From Dehalococcoidia bacterium (GTDB lineage Bacteria; Chloroflexota; Dehalococcoidia; SM23-28-2; HRBIN24), in assembly GCA_032249735.1 (NCBI GenBank), contig JAVVHA010000014.1, forward strand, positions 1 through 64,000: 64,000 bases of DNA, read 5' to 3'. Shown here piece by piece: positions 34,595 to 42,718 of the stretch. Within the stretch, counting starts at the first letter, position 1. Each line of letters opens with the position of its first letter. The position numbers and the translations under genes were made by a program. The notes beneath the pieces are model-generated. The model was not told the DNA's origin. It ran no database searches and was given only the letters and a program-made list of their open reading frames with translations.

Positions 34595-34617
34595 CCTTGG
34601 CCTTGACATGGCCAAGG
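34595..34617. promoter_or_regulatory. palindrome between divergent gltA and ctaA promoters, candidate operator
   Basis: Perfect 8-bp arms CCTTGGCC and GGCCAAGG flank the seven bases TTGACAT. The spacer holds the -35 hexamer of the ctaA promoter, and the left arm lies five bases from the -35 of gltA. A bound protein could therefore affect both directions. Confidence 0.45.
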
Positions 34618-34632
34618 CCCCAGCTTTAGCCT
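34603..34632 (+). promoter_or_regulatory. candidate promoter of the ctaA oxidase operon
   Basis: TTGACA at 34603-34608 is followed after 18 bases by TAGCCT at 34627-34632, close to the TAGCAT -10 boxes seen elsewhere in this window. The start codon is 20 bases downstream. Confidence 0.45.
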
Positions 34633-34652
34633 AGTTTAATGCGAGGTGTACC

Positions 34653-35621
34653 TTGGAAGACGGTGGAGCTTCTCTCCCTTTTCCAACTGAGCTGCAGGCT
34701 CCGGGCCGCCCTCGTTGGCTCCCCCTTGCGCTAGACGTTCGGCACCTGTTGATGGCCACCACCGCCGCCGTATATGCCCTGGTGGTTCTGGGAGGGGTGG
34801 TGAGGGCCACGGGAGCCAGCCTCGCCTGCCCCGATTGGCCTCTGTGCGGGGACAGCATCCTTCCTCCTCTGGAGAGGCTAGTCCTCATCGAGTATGCCCA
34901 TAGGGTTTTGGCCGCCCTGGTGGGGGTGTTGGTGTTGGCTTCGGCGGCGGTGGCCTTGCGGCGGCACCGGCATCGGCGGGCGCTGGTGGTGGGAGCAGTG
35001 GCGGCCGTGCCATTGGTGATGGCCCAGGCCCTCATCGGCCGGGAGGCGGTGGAGCAGGAGATGCCCGCCCCCTTGCGGGCGGCCCACCTGGCCATGGCCC
35101 TCCTCACCTTGGCCTCCCTCATTATGGCCACAGTGGATGCCTGGCATATGTACCGTCCCAGGTGGGCGTGGGGTCCGGCGCTGGCCGCTCTGGGGGTCCT
35201 GGCGCTGAACCTGATGGGGTCCTTCGTAGCCAATTTGGGGGCGGGCCTCGCCTACGGCGATTGGCCCCTCTTCGCTGGTAAGTTGGTGCCCTCCTCCCAT
35301 CATTTGGGGCAGCTGCACTACGCCCACAGGCTTTTTGCTGCGGCCATGGGAGTTGGGCTTGTGGCCCTCGTGTGGCAGGCGCGGCGCCATGGGCGGTGGG
35401 CAATAGGCCTTGGCATATTGGCCCTGCTTTTGTATTTGGCGCAGGTGATGGTGGGGGCGGCCAACGTATGGCTGCGGCTGGCTACGCCTGCGCGCGTGGC
35501 CCATCTGGCCTTGGCGGCGGCGGTTTGGGGGGTCTTGGTGGTCATGGCCCTTGGGACCCCGTCGCCTGTAGTTAAGGAGGGGGGTGGGGCCCGTGCAAGG
35601 CGCCTTATCGCGAACCGTTAG
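34653..35621 (+). CDS. ctaA: haem A synthase (CtaA/COX15)
   Basis: The 322-residue membrane protein converts haem O to haem A for the oxidase. It has eight membrane helices in two similar halves. Each half carries the conserved histidine pair: IEYAHRVLAALVG and LRAAHLAMALL in the first, LHYAHRLFAAAMG and ARVAHLALAAAVWG in the second. VVRATGASLACPDWPLCG is the family's extracellular loop, and its cysteine pair is intact. TTG at 34653 is preferred because GAGGTG is well spaced upstream. The end overlaps ctaB by 38 bases. Confidence 0.9.
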   Translation: MEDGGASLPFPTELQAPGRPRWLPLALDVRHLLMATTAAVYALVVLGGVVRATGASLACPDWPLCGDSILPPLERLVLIEYAHRVLAALVGVLVLASAAVALRRHRHRRALVVGAVAAVPLVMAQALIGREAVEQEMPAPLRAAHLAMALLTLASLIMATVDAWHMYRPRWAWGPALAALGVLALNLMGSFVANLGAGLAYGDWPLFAGKLVPSSHHLGQLHYAHRLFAAAMGVGLVALVWQARRHGRWAIGLGILALLLYLAQVMVGAANVWLRLATPARVAHLALAAAVWGVLVVMALGTPSPVVKEGGGARARRLIANR

Positions 35622-36486
35622 CCTTTGGCAGATCGTTGGCGCGTACATCGCCCTCACTAAGCCCCGCATCGTCCTCTTGCTGTTGGTCACCGCTATGCCC
35701 GCCATGGCCCTGGCTGCCGGGGGATGGCCCGAGGGCGGCCTTATGGCCTCTGTCCTCCTGGGTGGAGCCCTGGCCGCTGGTGGTGCCAATGCCCTCAATT
35801 GCTACCTGGAGAGGGATGTGGACCAGGTGATGGAGCGGACGCAGCGACGCCCCATCCCTGCGGGGCAGGTGCGCCCGGGCCATGCTCTAGCTCTGGGGCT
35901 GGCCTTAGGGGCCCTGGGGGTGGGAGTGGTGCAGGTGGGAGCAGGGACTTTGCCTGCCGCTCTTGTGCTGGCCTCTTACCTCTTCTATGTGGTGGTCTAT
36001 ACCCTCGGGCTCAAGCGCGCCACCCCCCTGAACATCGTTATCGGGGGGGCGGCAGGGGCTATGCCCCCCCTCATCGGCTGGACGGCAGTGAGGGGTGAGA
36101 TGGGCTGGCCAGGGGCCCTTATGTTTGGCATCGTCTTCCTATGGACGCCCGTTCACTTCTGGGCGTTATCCCTTCATTATGCGGCCGATTACCGGCGGGC
36201 GGGGGTGCCCATGTTGCCCGTGGTCTCGGGGGAGGAGAAGACGCGCCTGTGGATCGCCCTCCATGCCCTGGCCACGGCCCTGGTTTCCCTGGCCTTGCCT
36301 TTGGTGGCAGATGTGGGCAAGGCCTATGTGGCAGCCGCCGTAGCCCTGGGAGGGGGGCTTGTGGGGCTCGCCCTCCTCCTATGGCGACGCCCCCATTCCC
36401 TATCTCCCCTCACCCTCTTCCATTACTCCAACTTGTATCTCCTGTGCCTCTTCGTGGCCATAGGGGTGGACGCCCTGGCTTTGTGA
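35584..36486 (+). CDS. ctaB: haem O synthase (protohaem IX farnesyltransferase, CtaB)
   Basis: The 300-residue UbiA-family prenyltransferase adds the farnesyl chain to haem B. It has about nine membrane helices and both acidic motifs: NCYLERDVDQVMERTQRRPIP near residue 78, and the second loop with DYRRAGVPMLPVV. ALTKPRIVLLLLVTA opens the first helix, as in other CtaB proteins. GTG at 35584 or 35593 can serve as start after AAGGAGG. It works directly before CtaA in the pathway. Confidence 0.93.
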   Translation: MGPVQGALSRTVSLWQIVGAYIALTKPRIVLLLLVTAMPAMALAAGGWPEGGLMASVLLGGALAAGGANALNCYLERDVDQVMERTQRRPIPAGQVRPGHALALGLALGALGVGVVQVGAGTLPAALVLASYLFYVVVYTLGLKRATPLNIVIGGAAGAMPPLIGWTAVRGEMGWPGALMFGIVFLWTPVHFWALSLHYAADYRRAGVPMLPVVSGEEKTRLWIALHALATALVSLALPLVADVGKAYVAAAVALGGGLVGLALLLWRRPHSLSPLTLFHYSNLYLLCLFVAIGVDALAL

Positions 36487-36544
36487 CGGCCGGCACGCAT
36501 TGACAACAGCCTGGTCATTGTGCCAGATTAGAATTGGAGCAAAT

Positions 36545-37336
36545 TTGAGGCTGGACGCCTTGAGGATAGGCAAAAAGGTTGCCTTCTATCTAGCTATCCT
36601 CCTCCCCATATTAGTGCTCGGTATGGCAGGGTGTGGGGTGGAGGCCCCCCAGAACACCTTCTCCCCGGCGGGTGAGGTAGCGGAAAAGCAACGCACCATC
36701 TTCTACATGGCCATGTGGCCGGCGGTGGCCATCCTGATAGGGGTGTGGGTGGTGCTGGTGGTGGCGCTGATACGTTATCGTCGCCGTCCTGGGCGCCCCC
36801 TGCCCAAGCAGGTTCATGGCAACCCTGTGGTGGAGGTGATGTGGACCCTGGCCCCCTTAGCCCTGCTTTTGGGGCTGGCGGTGCCCATGGTGAGCACCAT
36901 CTTCCATCTAGGGCGTAACCCTAAGCCCGAGGCCCTGCGCGTGCGGGTCATTGGCCATCAGTGGGTGTGGGAGTTTCAATACCCCACCATCGTGGATGAG
37001 AACGGAAAGCCCCTGACCATCCTTGGAACCCCCGATCGCCCCCCTGAGCTGCACGTCCCGGTAGGAAGGGAGATCGCCCTGGAGATCACATCTGCTGACG
37101 TCATCCATAGCTTCTGGGTGCCCCGCCTTGGCGGGAAGATGGACGCCATCCCTGGGAAGTTCAACCACATGTGGCTTGTCATCAACGAACCAGGGGTCTA
37201 CCCAGGGCAGTGTGCTGAGTTCTGTGGGCTCCTCCACGCCGATATGCGGCTGCTAGTGGTGGCGCACGACAGTGAGGAGGACTTCCAGCGCTGGGCCCAG
37301 GAGATGCTGGCCCGGCAGTCCAAAGGAGGCGGATGA
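36545..37336 (+). CDS. coxB: cytochrome c oxidase subunit II (CuA lipoprotein)
   Basis: The 263-residue protein has a lipobox LGMAGC (Cys30), two membrane helices and a cupredoxin domain. The binuclear CuA ligands are complete: His188 (HSFWVPRLGG), Cys223, Glu225, Cys227, His231 and Met234 in CAEFCGLLHADM. There is no fused cytochrome c. TTG at 36545, five bases after GGAGC, fits the signal peptide better than the TTG at 36500, which adds 15 residues. It accepts electrons from cytochrome c for subunit I, encoded three bases downstream. Confidence 0.92.
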   Translation: MRLDALRIGKKVAFYLAILLPILVLGMAGCGVEAPQNTFSPAGEVAEKQRTIFYMAMWPAVAILIGVWVVLVVALIRYRRRPGRPLPKQVHGNPVVEVMWTLAPLALLLGLAVPMVSTIFHLGRNPKPEALRVRVIGHQWVWEFQYPTIVDENGKPLTILGTPDRPPELHVPVGREIALEITSADVIHSFWVPRLGGKMDAIPGKFNHMWLVINEPGVYPGQCAEFCGLLHADMRLLVVAHDSEEDFQRWAQEMLARQSKGGG

Positions 37337-37339
37337 GGC

Positions 37340-39226
37340 ATGGCTACCATTAGCCAACCTGTAAGCGTCCTGGAGGCCCTGCGGCGGGTAAGGCAGGAGG
37401 CAGCCACCTACCGCGGGATATGGAGCTGGATAGCGACGGTGGACCACAAGCGCATAGGCGTTCTTTACGGGGTTACGGCATTTCTCTTCCTCTTGGCAGG
37501 GGGCATCGAGGCCCTCCTCATCCGCCTGCAGCTGGCCACTCCTAACGGGAAAGTGGTGAGCCCTGAGGTGTACAACCAGCTTTTCACCATGCATGGGACC
37601 ACCATGATCTTCCTGGTGGTCATGCCCATGGCTGCGGCCTTCTTCAACCTGATAGTGCCCCTCCAGATCGGTGCCAGGGACGTGGCGTTTCCGAGGCTTA
37701 ACGCCTTTAGCTACTGGACCTTCTTGATGGGTGGCCTGTTGCTGCACGCTAGCGTCCTTGCTGGCGGCGCCCCCAATGGTGGCTGGTTCGGCTATGCTCC
37801 TCTCACCGAGTTCCCTTATAACCCAGGCCACGGCATCGACTTCTGGGCCCTGGGGCTGCAGATCCTAGGGGTCTCCTCCATGGCCGGCGCCTTCAACTTC
37901 ATCGTCACCATCCTCAACATGCGAGCGCCGGGCATGAGCCTGTTCCGGATGCCCGTATTCGTCTGGATGACCCTGGCCACCGCCTTCCTCATCATTCTGG
38001 CCATGCCAGTCATCGCCGTGGCCCTCTTCCAATTGGAGTTCGACCGTCTGTTTGGGGCCAACTTCTTCAACCCCGTCAAGGGAGGGACGCCACTGCTATG
38101 GCAGCACCTGTTCTGGATCTTCGGCCACCCCGAGGTCTATATCCTCATCTTGCCGGTGATGGGCATCATATCGGAGGTGCTGCCCACCTTCTCCCAGAAG
38201 CCCCTATTCGGTTACCCCTTCGTGGTGTTTTCGGGAATAGCCATCGCCTTTATGAGCTTTGGGGTTTGGGCCCACCACATGTACACCACCGGGCTGGGGC
38301 CCATCGCTAACGCTGCCTTCGGGGTGAGCACCATCCTTATCGCCGTGCCCACAGGGGTGAAGATCTTCAACTGGCTAGCCACCTTATGGGGCGGGAACAT
38401 CAGCCTGCGCCCCCCCTTGATGTTCGCCGTTGGGTTCATCGCCATGTTCGTCATCGGGGGCCTGACGGGGGTCACCCACTCCATGGTTCCCTCCGACTAC
38501 CAGCAGCAGGACACCTATTATGTGGTGGCCCATTTCCACCAGGTGCTGTTCGGCGGCGCCCTGTTTGGACTCTTTGCCGGCATCTACTATTGGTTCCCCA
38601 AGTTCACAGGTCGCCTGCTCAACGAGAAGCTGGGCCAGCTCCACTTCTGGCTCATGTTGTTGGGGTTTAACCTCACCTTCCAGCCCATGATGATCCTGGG
38701 GCTCATGGGGATGCCCCGCCGCATTTATACCTACCCCCAGGGCATGGGATGGGACGAATGGAACCTGTTGGCCACCATCGGCTCCTTCGTCATCGCCCTC
38801 TCGGTACTGGTCTTCATGGCTAACGTGGTGGTGAGCCTACGCCGGGGGGAGGAGGCGGGGGCCGACCCGTGGGACGGTCGAACCCTGGAGTGGAGCATCC
38901 CCTCGCCGCCACCGCCGTACAACTTCCGCCACATCCCTGTGGTGAGGGCCAGGGACGATTTCTGGCATCGCAAGTATGTGGAGGGGCCGGAGGGGAGGCC
39001 AGTGCCGGTGGTGGCTGGCGGGGCCCATGATGAGCACGGGCAGCAGGAAGATGAGGAGCATATCCATTTGCCCTCTCCCTCCTATTTCCCCCTCATCTGT
39101 AGCCTGGGGTTCCCCATCTTTGCCTTGGGCTTCATCTTTAAGGACTACGCTCTGGTGGCGGCGGGGGCCGTGGTGATCCTGTACGGGATCTACGGATGGG
39201 CCCTGGAGCCGGCCACGGAAGGATGA
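37340..39226 (+). CDS. ctaD: cytochrome c oxidase subunit I (A1-type)
   Basis: The 628-residue protein has the haem a ligand in TMHGTTM and the CuB and Tyr-His motif in GHPEVYILILP. It has the CuB pair in WAHHMY and the haem ligands in VVAHFHQVLFGG. The Glu in GHPEVY, the Asp in GARDVAFPRLN and the Lys in PTGVKIFNWLATLWGG show that both D and K proton channels are intact, so it is an A1-type oxidase. HFHQVL has Gln where Tyr is usual. A C-terminal extension with two more helices follows a Pro/His/Asp-rich linker. GGAGG precedes the ATG. Confidence 0.96.
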   Translation: MATISQPVSVLEALRRVRQEAATYRGIWSWIATVDHKRIGVLYGVTAFLFLLAGGIEALLIRLQLATPNGKVVSPEVYNQLFTMHGTTMIFLVVMPMAAAFFNLIVPLQIGARDVAFPRLNAFSYWTFLMGGLLLHASVLAGGAPNGGWFGYAPLTEFPYNPGHGIDFWALGLQILGVSSMAGAFNFIVTILNMRAPGMSLFRMPVFVWMTLATAFLIILAMPVIAVALFQLEFDRLFGANFFNPVKGGTPLLWQHLFWIFGHPEVYILILPVMGIISEVLPTFSQKPLFGYPFVVFSGIAIAFMSFGVWAHHMYTTGLGPIANAAFGVSTILIAVPTGVKIFNWLATLWGGNISLRPPLMFAVGFIAMFVIGGLTGVTHSMVPSDYQQQDTYYVVAHFHQVLFGGALFGLFAGIYYWFPKFTGRLLNEKLGQLHFWLMLLGFNLTFQPMMILGLMGMPRRIYTYPQGMGWDEWNLLATIGSFVIALSVLVFMANVVVSLRRGEEAGADPWDGRTLEWSIPSPPPPYNFRHIPVVRARDDFWHRKYVEGPEGRPVPVVAGGAHDEHGQQEDEEHIHLPSPSYFPLICSLGFPIFALGFIFKDYALVAAGAVVILYGIYGWALEPATEG

Positions 39227-39238
39227 GGAGGTGGCCAA

Positions 39239-39841
39239 GTGACGCACCAGCCCCGACTAGCAGAGACGACCCTAGAGACGGCCACTGGGCTGGACAACCG
39301 GAAGCTCCTCATGTGGCTCTTCTTGGCCTCCGAGGCCGTCTTCTTTGGCTCCCTCATCGCCACCTACCTCCTCTACAGGGGGCAGAGCCTGCAAGGCCCT
39401 TATCCTGGGGACGTGTTCAACATCCCCTTCACGTCCGTCTCCAGCTTTATCCTGCTCATGAGCAGTGCCACCATGGCCCTGGCGGTGGGGGCTGCTCACC
39501 GTGGGCAACTCCACCAGATGCGCACGTGGCTGCTAGTGACACCTCTTCTGGGCATCTCCTTCTTAGCGGGCCAGGCCTTCGAGTTCACTGAGTTCTACCG
39601 CAAGGGCCTCACCCTGAGCTCCAACCTCTTCGGCACCACCTTTTACGTGCTGACAGGGTTCCACGGGGCCCATGTCTCGGTGGGGGTGATTATACTGTTG
39701 TCCCTGTGGGCGGCGGCCATGCTGGGGAAGATAGGGCGGCATAACGCCATCAACGTGGAGCTAGCGGGCCTTTACTGGCACTTCGTGGACATCGTCTGGA
39801 TCGTCATCTTCACCTTGGTCTATCTGCTGGAGCCGTTGTAG
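39239..39841 (+). CDS. coxC: cytochrome c oxidase subunit III
   Basis: The 200-residue protein has five membrane helices. Family motifs include KLLMWLFLASEAVFFGSLIATY in helix 1 and the lipid-binding helix FYVLTGFHGAHVSVGV, where the HGxH pattern is standard. The final AGLYWHFVDIVWIVIF closes the protein. GTG at 39239 follows GAGGAGGTGG. It lacks the first two helices of mitochondrial-type subunit III, as in short bacterial forms. Confidence 0.93.
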   Translation: MTHQPRLAETTLETATGLDNRKLLMWLFLASEAVFFGSLIATYLLYRGQSLQGPYPGDVFNIPFTSVSSFILLMSSATMALAVGAAHRGQLHQMRTWLLVTPLLGISFLAGQAFEFTEFYRKGLTLSSNLFGTTFYVLTGFHGAHVSVGVIILLSLWAAAMLGKIGRHNAINVELAGLYWHFVDIVWIVIFTLVYLLEPL

Positions 39842-39850
39842 GAGGGGAAG

Positions 39851-40192
39851 ATGAGGCTGGCGGACCTGCGCGGGGTGGCAGCACGGCCACAGGAGCGAGA
39901 AGAGATCCATAAGGGCGTCCACCCCACCTTGGCCGATTACGTGCGGGTAGCGGTGGCCTTGGCTGTGGTCACCTCTTTGGAGGTGGCCATCTATTACTTG
40001 GAGGCGTTGCGCGGTGTGCTGGTGGAGCTCTTCCTGGCTCTCTCGTCCATCAAGTTCATGCTAGTGGTGATGTGGTACATGCACCTGCGGTTCGATAGCC
40101 CCATCTTCTCCTTCCTCTTCGCCTTTGGCGTGGCGGTAGCCATCGCTGTTTTCATCGCCACCCTGGCTACTATGGGGGCGGGGTTGTTGTGA
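39851..40192 (+). CDS. cytochrome c oxidase subunit IV
   Basis: The 113-residue protein has a polar N-terminus and three membrane helices. HPTLADYVRVAVALAVVTSLEVAIYY and KFMLVVMWYMHLRFDSPIFSFLF are typical of the bacterial subunit IV family (CtaF/CyoD-like), with the conserved YMHL near the end of helix 2. It is nine bases downstream of subunit III. It probably aids assembly of the copper centre. Confidence 0.88.
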   Translation: MRLADLRGVAARPQEREEIHKGVHPTLADYVRVAVALAVVTSLEVAIYYLEALRGVLVELFLALSSIKFMLVVMWYMHLRFDSPIFSFLFAFGVAVAIAVFIATLATMGAGLL

Positions 40193-40210
40193 GGGGGGGA
40201 CGGATATAGC

Positions 40211-41122
40211 GTGCCTCTGCTGCACATATCCGGCGGGCTCTTCCGTCTGACCATCGGCGACTGGGTATCACACCCCGAGGCCATCGTAGGCTGCGTCGTC
40301 CTCTTGGCCCTGTACTATTACGCGGTGGTCTACCTGCGGCCACGGGTGTCCGACGCCGGGCGGGTGCGGCGCCTGCAGGTGGTCTTTTTCGTGCTGGGGG
40401 TGTTGAGCATCTACTTGGCCACCTCCACCCCTTTAGACGATCTCTCCGAGCTTTTGGTGAGCGCCCATATGGCCCAGCATGTCATCCTCACCATGGTGGT
40501 ACCGCCCTTGGTGATAGCTGGTGTGCCTGGTTGGCTTTGGGAGTGGCTGCTGCGGGCCTTCCGGTTGGAGGGTGTGGCGCGGCGCATCCTCCACCCTCTC
40601 ATGGCCCTTGGCATCTTCAATACCGTCCTTCTCATGACCCACTTGCCACCGACGGTGCGTCTACAGGTGGAGAACAGCTGGTTCCATCTGGCCGCCCATG
40701 CCCTCTTGGTGGTGGCGGGGCTGGTGATGTGGTGGCCAGTTCTGGGCCCCGTCTCTTGGCTTCCCCGCCTTTCCTACCCCATGCAGATGGCCTACCTCTT
40801 CGTCCACTCGCTAATCCCATCGGTGTTGGCTTCGTTTTTGACCTTCTCCGACCGGCTGGTGTACCCCTTCTACGTCCAGAGGGTGGCTCTGTGGGCCCTT
40901 TTCTGCGGCACCCCCTTCTCCCCTGTGCACGATCAGCAGATCGGCGGGCTGGTGATGAAACTGGCACCGGCTCCCATCCTCTGGGGCTTTATAGCGGTGG
41001 CCTTCTTCCGCTGGTATCAGGAGTTCGAGGCCCGGGAGCGCGGCCCCTCCTGGGAGGAGGTGGAGGCGGAGCTCAGGCAGCTGGGCTTAAGCGGGCCTCA
41101 GGACCTCCCTAGCGGGCGATGA
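40211..41122 (+). CDS. ctaG: cytochrome c oxidase assembly factor CtaG (caa3 type)
   Basis: The 303-residue membrane protein has about seven helices and the family pattern DDLSELLVSAHMAQHVILTMVVPPLVIAGVP. Further conserved histidines occur in WFHLAAHALLV and in the HDQQIGG loop. Proteins of this type help insert copper into CuB. GTG at 40211 is the start. It is the last gene of the plus-strand operon. Its 3' end overlaps the converging cupredoxin gene by 14 bases. Confidence 0.9.
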   Translation: MPLLHISGGLFRLTIGDWVSHPEAIVGCVVLLALYYYAVVYLRPRVSDAGRVRRLQVVFFVLGVLSIYLATSTPLDDLSELLVSAHMAQHVILTMVVPPLVIAGVPGWLWEWLLRAFRLEGVARRILHPLMALGIFNTVLLMTHLPPTVRLQVENSWFHLAAHALLVVAGLVMWWPVLGPVSWLPRLSYPMQMAYLFVHSLIPSVLASFLTFSDRLVYPFYVQRVALWALFCGTPFSPVHDQQIGGLVMKLAPAPILWGFIAVAFFRWYQEFEARERGPSWEEVEAELRQLGLSGPQDLPSGR

Positions 41123-42116
41123 GGTCGCCCGCCATCTGGACAGGGTGGATATCGCACCGGAAGAAGTATTTGCCCGGCGGCACGTTGACGGTGATGGTGT
41201 TCTCACAGGGCCCGGTGCATAGCTCGCCCACCGCCAGGGCCTCCTTGGCCTCCTTGGTCTTGTAGGCGGCGACGTTATGGGGAACGCCCGTATCCTCGTT
41301 GATGAAGCGGATGGTGACGTCCACATTGGCTGGTATCTCTAGGGTTTTGCGGTCGAACTTCAAAGTGGGGACGGCCTTGATGACTACTGAAGGGCCCCCA
41401 GCGCCAGGCTGCGGGCCAGAGGTGGCGGCGGCCGGGGGCTTTTCGGCGACAGCGGTGGTCACCTCCCCGCCCTCCTGATGGACGGCGGCGCCAATGGCCC
41501 CCGCTAAGATGCCCAAGAGGGCCACGGCCGCGATCCCCCCCACCTGCCAGGCCCGGATGCGGGGCCTGGTGGCCACGAACCAGCCTACCCCTAGGATGAG
41601 GGCGGAGATGCCCAAGGCCAGGGGAGTGGCAGCGTCCACATCCCCCACCTTCCAGTGGGCCAGCTCCAAATAGATGCGGGACAGGCCATAGATGACCAGC
41701 ACGGCGAAGAGAAAGACGCCTGCTGGCAGCAACAGGGGCAAAACGGCGCGCTCCCGGACAGCTCTCTCTGCCTCCAATTGGCGCCACCACTCCTCGCTGC
41801 GCAGGGCCTCCATGTCCACCACTTGCAGGCTCCCCGGGACCAGAAGGTGGCGGAACTCCTCCAGGATGGACGCCACGGTGGTCTGGCCTGTCTCGTAGTC
41901 TATGAGGCTCTGGTCATCGGCCCAGCGTGTCTCCACCACCAGCTGCACGTTGCCTTGGCGGTTGATGGACCGTACCACCCGCATGTCGCGGAACCCTGGC
42001 TGCCTCTGCAGCTCCTGGCGGTGCCGGTCCAGGCGGTCAAGCAGGCCCCCGGGCTTGAGGGCCTCCTCCAGGCGATCGGCAGGCATCTGGGCTAGCGTTA
42101 GCTGCACGTACTCCAT
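41109..42116 (-). CDS. ABM-like domain, membrane helices and blue-copper cupredoxin fusion
   Basis: The 335-residue protein has three parts. Residues 1-110 (YVQLTLAQMPADRLEE, RQPGFRDMRVVRSINRQG, QLVVETRWADDQSLIDYET) look like an antibiotic-biosynthesis-monooxygenase (ABM) ferredoxin-like domain. About 125-215 holds three membrane helices. After a Pro/Ala linker comes a cupredoxin with ligands His280, Cys321, His324 and Met328 (PHNVAAY and CDIHPVQM), giving a type 1 copper site. It faces the oxidase operon and could pass electrons to subunit II. The ABM half would be on the cytoplasmic side. Its role is inferred only from position. Confidence 0.8.
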   Translation of the reverse strand: MEYVQLTLAQMPADRLEEALKPGGLLDRLDRHRQELQRQPGFRDMRVVRSINRQGNVQLVVETRWADDQSLIDYETGQTTVASILEEFRHLLVPGSLQVVDMEALRSEEWWRQLEAERAVRERAVLPLLLPAGVFLFAVLVIYGLSRIYLELAHWKVGDVDAATPLALGISALILGVGWFVATRPRIRAWQVGGIAAVALLGILAGAIGAAVHQEGGEVTTAVAEKPPAAATSGPQPGAGGPSVVIKAVPTLKFDRKTLEIPANVDVTIRFINEDTGVPHNVAAYKTKEAKEALAVGELCTGPCENTITVNVPPGKYFFRCDIHPVQMAGDLIAR

Positions 42117-42219
42117 CGCTTTGTCACCTGAAAAAAATTAAGAGAGGTTATCGTTGGATGGACTCTCAGCTTCCATTCTAGCGAGGGGTGCAGCTTAACA
42201 TCAAGCAAGGCCCCTGGCC

Positions 42220-42248
42220 TTGACCCTAACGGTAGGTGGAGATAGCAT
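42220..42248 (+). promoter_or_regulatory. promoter of the DUF35-thiolase cluster
   Basis: TTGACC at 42220-42225 and TAGCAT at 42243-42248 are 17 bases apart. Transcription would begin near 42255, about 22 bases before the ATG at 42278, and GGGGAGGTG lies in between. Confidence 0.6.
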
Positions 42249-42277
42249 ATCCGGCGGCGTGCTTTGGGGAGGTGACC

Positions 42278-42718
42278 ATGGCTCAAAGGGCGTATGGTAA
42301 GCCGTTACCAGTGCCCAGCCCAGAGACAAGGCCCTTCTGGGAGGGGTGCAAGAGGCATGAGCTCTGGCTCCCCTACTGCCCTCGCTGCCAGCGCTTCTTC
42401 TGGTACCCTCGCGACTTTTGTCCCCGTTGCTTCTCCTGGGAGGTGGAGTGGCGAAGGGCCAGTGGCCGGGGCAAGGTCTATACCTTCGCCATCCACTACA
42501 GGGCCTTCCACCCGGCCTGGGAGAGGGAGGTGCCCTTCGTCACCGCTATCGTCGAGCTGGAGGAAGGGGTGCGCCTCTACACGCAGCTGGTAGGTGTGGA
42601 ACCCGATCCAAAACACATCCGCTGTGACATGCCGGTGGAGGTGGTGTTCGAGGACGTAAGCGAGGAGATAAGCTTGCCCAAGTTTCGGCCCGTGGCTCAG
42701 GAGGGTGGCCAGCCATGA
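42278..42718 (+). CDS. DUF35 zinc-ribbon/OB-fold protein, acyl-CoA-binding partner of a thiolase-like protein
   Basis: The 146-residue protein has a helical start (PSPETRPFWEGCKRHELWLPYC), a rubredoxin-like zinc ribbon CPRC-x10-CPRC in YCPRCQRFFWYPRDFCPRC, and an OB-fold (GKVYTFAIHYRAF, FVTAIVELEEGVRLYTQLVG). This is the DUF35 (OB_aCoA_assoc) layout. DUF35 proteins pair with thiolase-fold partners, as in the steroid side-chain aldolase complexes. The next gene, overlapping by four bases, is exactly such a thiolase-like protein. It starts from ATG 42278 after GGGGAGGTG. Confidence 0.9.
   Translation: MAQRAYGKPLPVPSPETRPFWEGCKRHELWLPYCPRCQRFFWYPRDFCPRCFSWEVEWRRASGRGKVYTFAIHYRAFHPAWEREVPFVTAIVELEEGVRLYTQLVGVEPDPKHIRCDMPVEVVFEDVSEEISLPKFRPVAQEGGQP

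Noticed and set aside
34878-35798. A 306-residue frame opposite ctaA and ctaB.
   Set aside because: It covers two clear haem synthesis genes and its translation has no membrane or domain pattern.
36500-36544. TTG at 36500 as the coxB start.
   Set aside because: It adds 15 residues before the signal peptide and has no ribosome binding site, whereas TTG 36545 follows GGAGC at a good distance.
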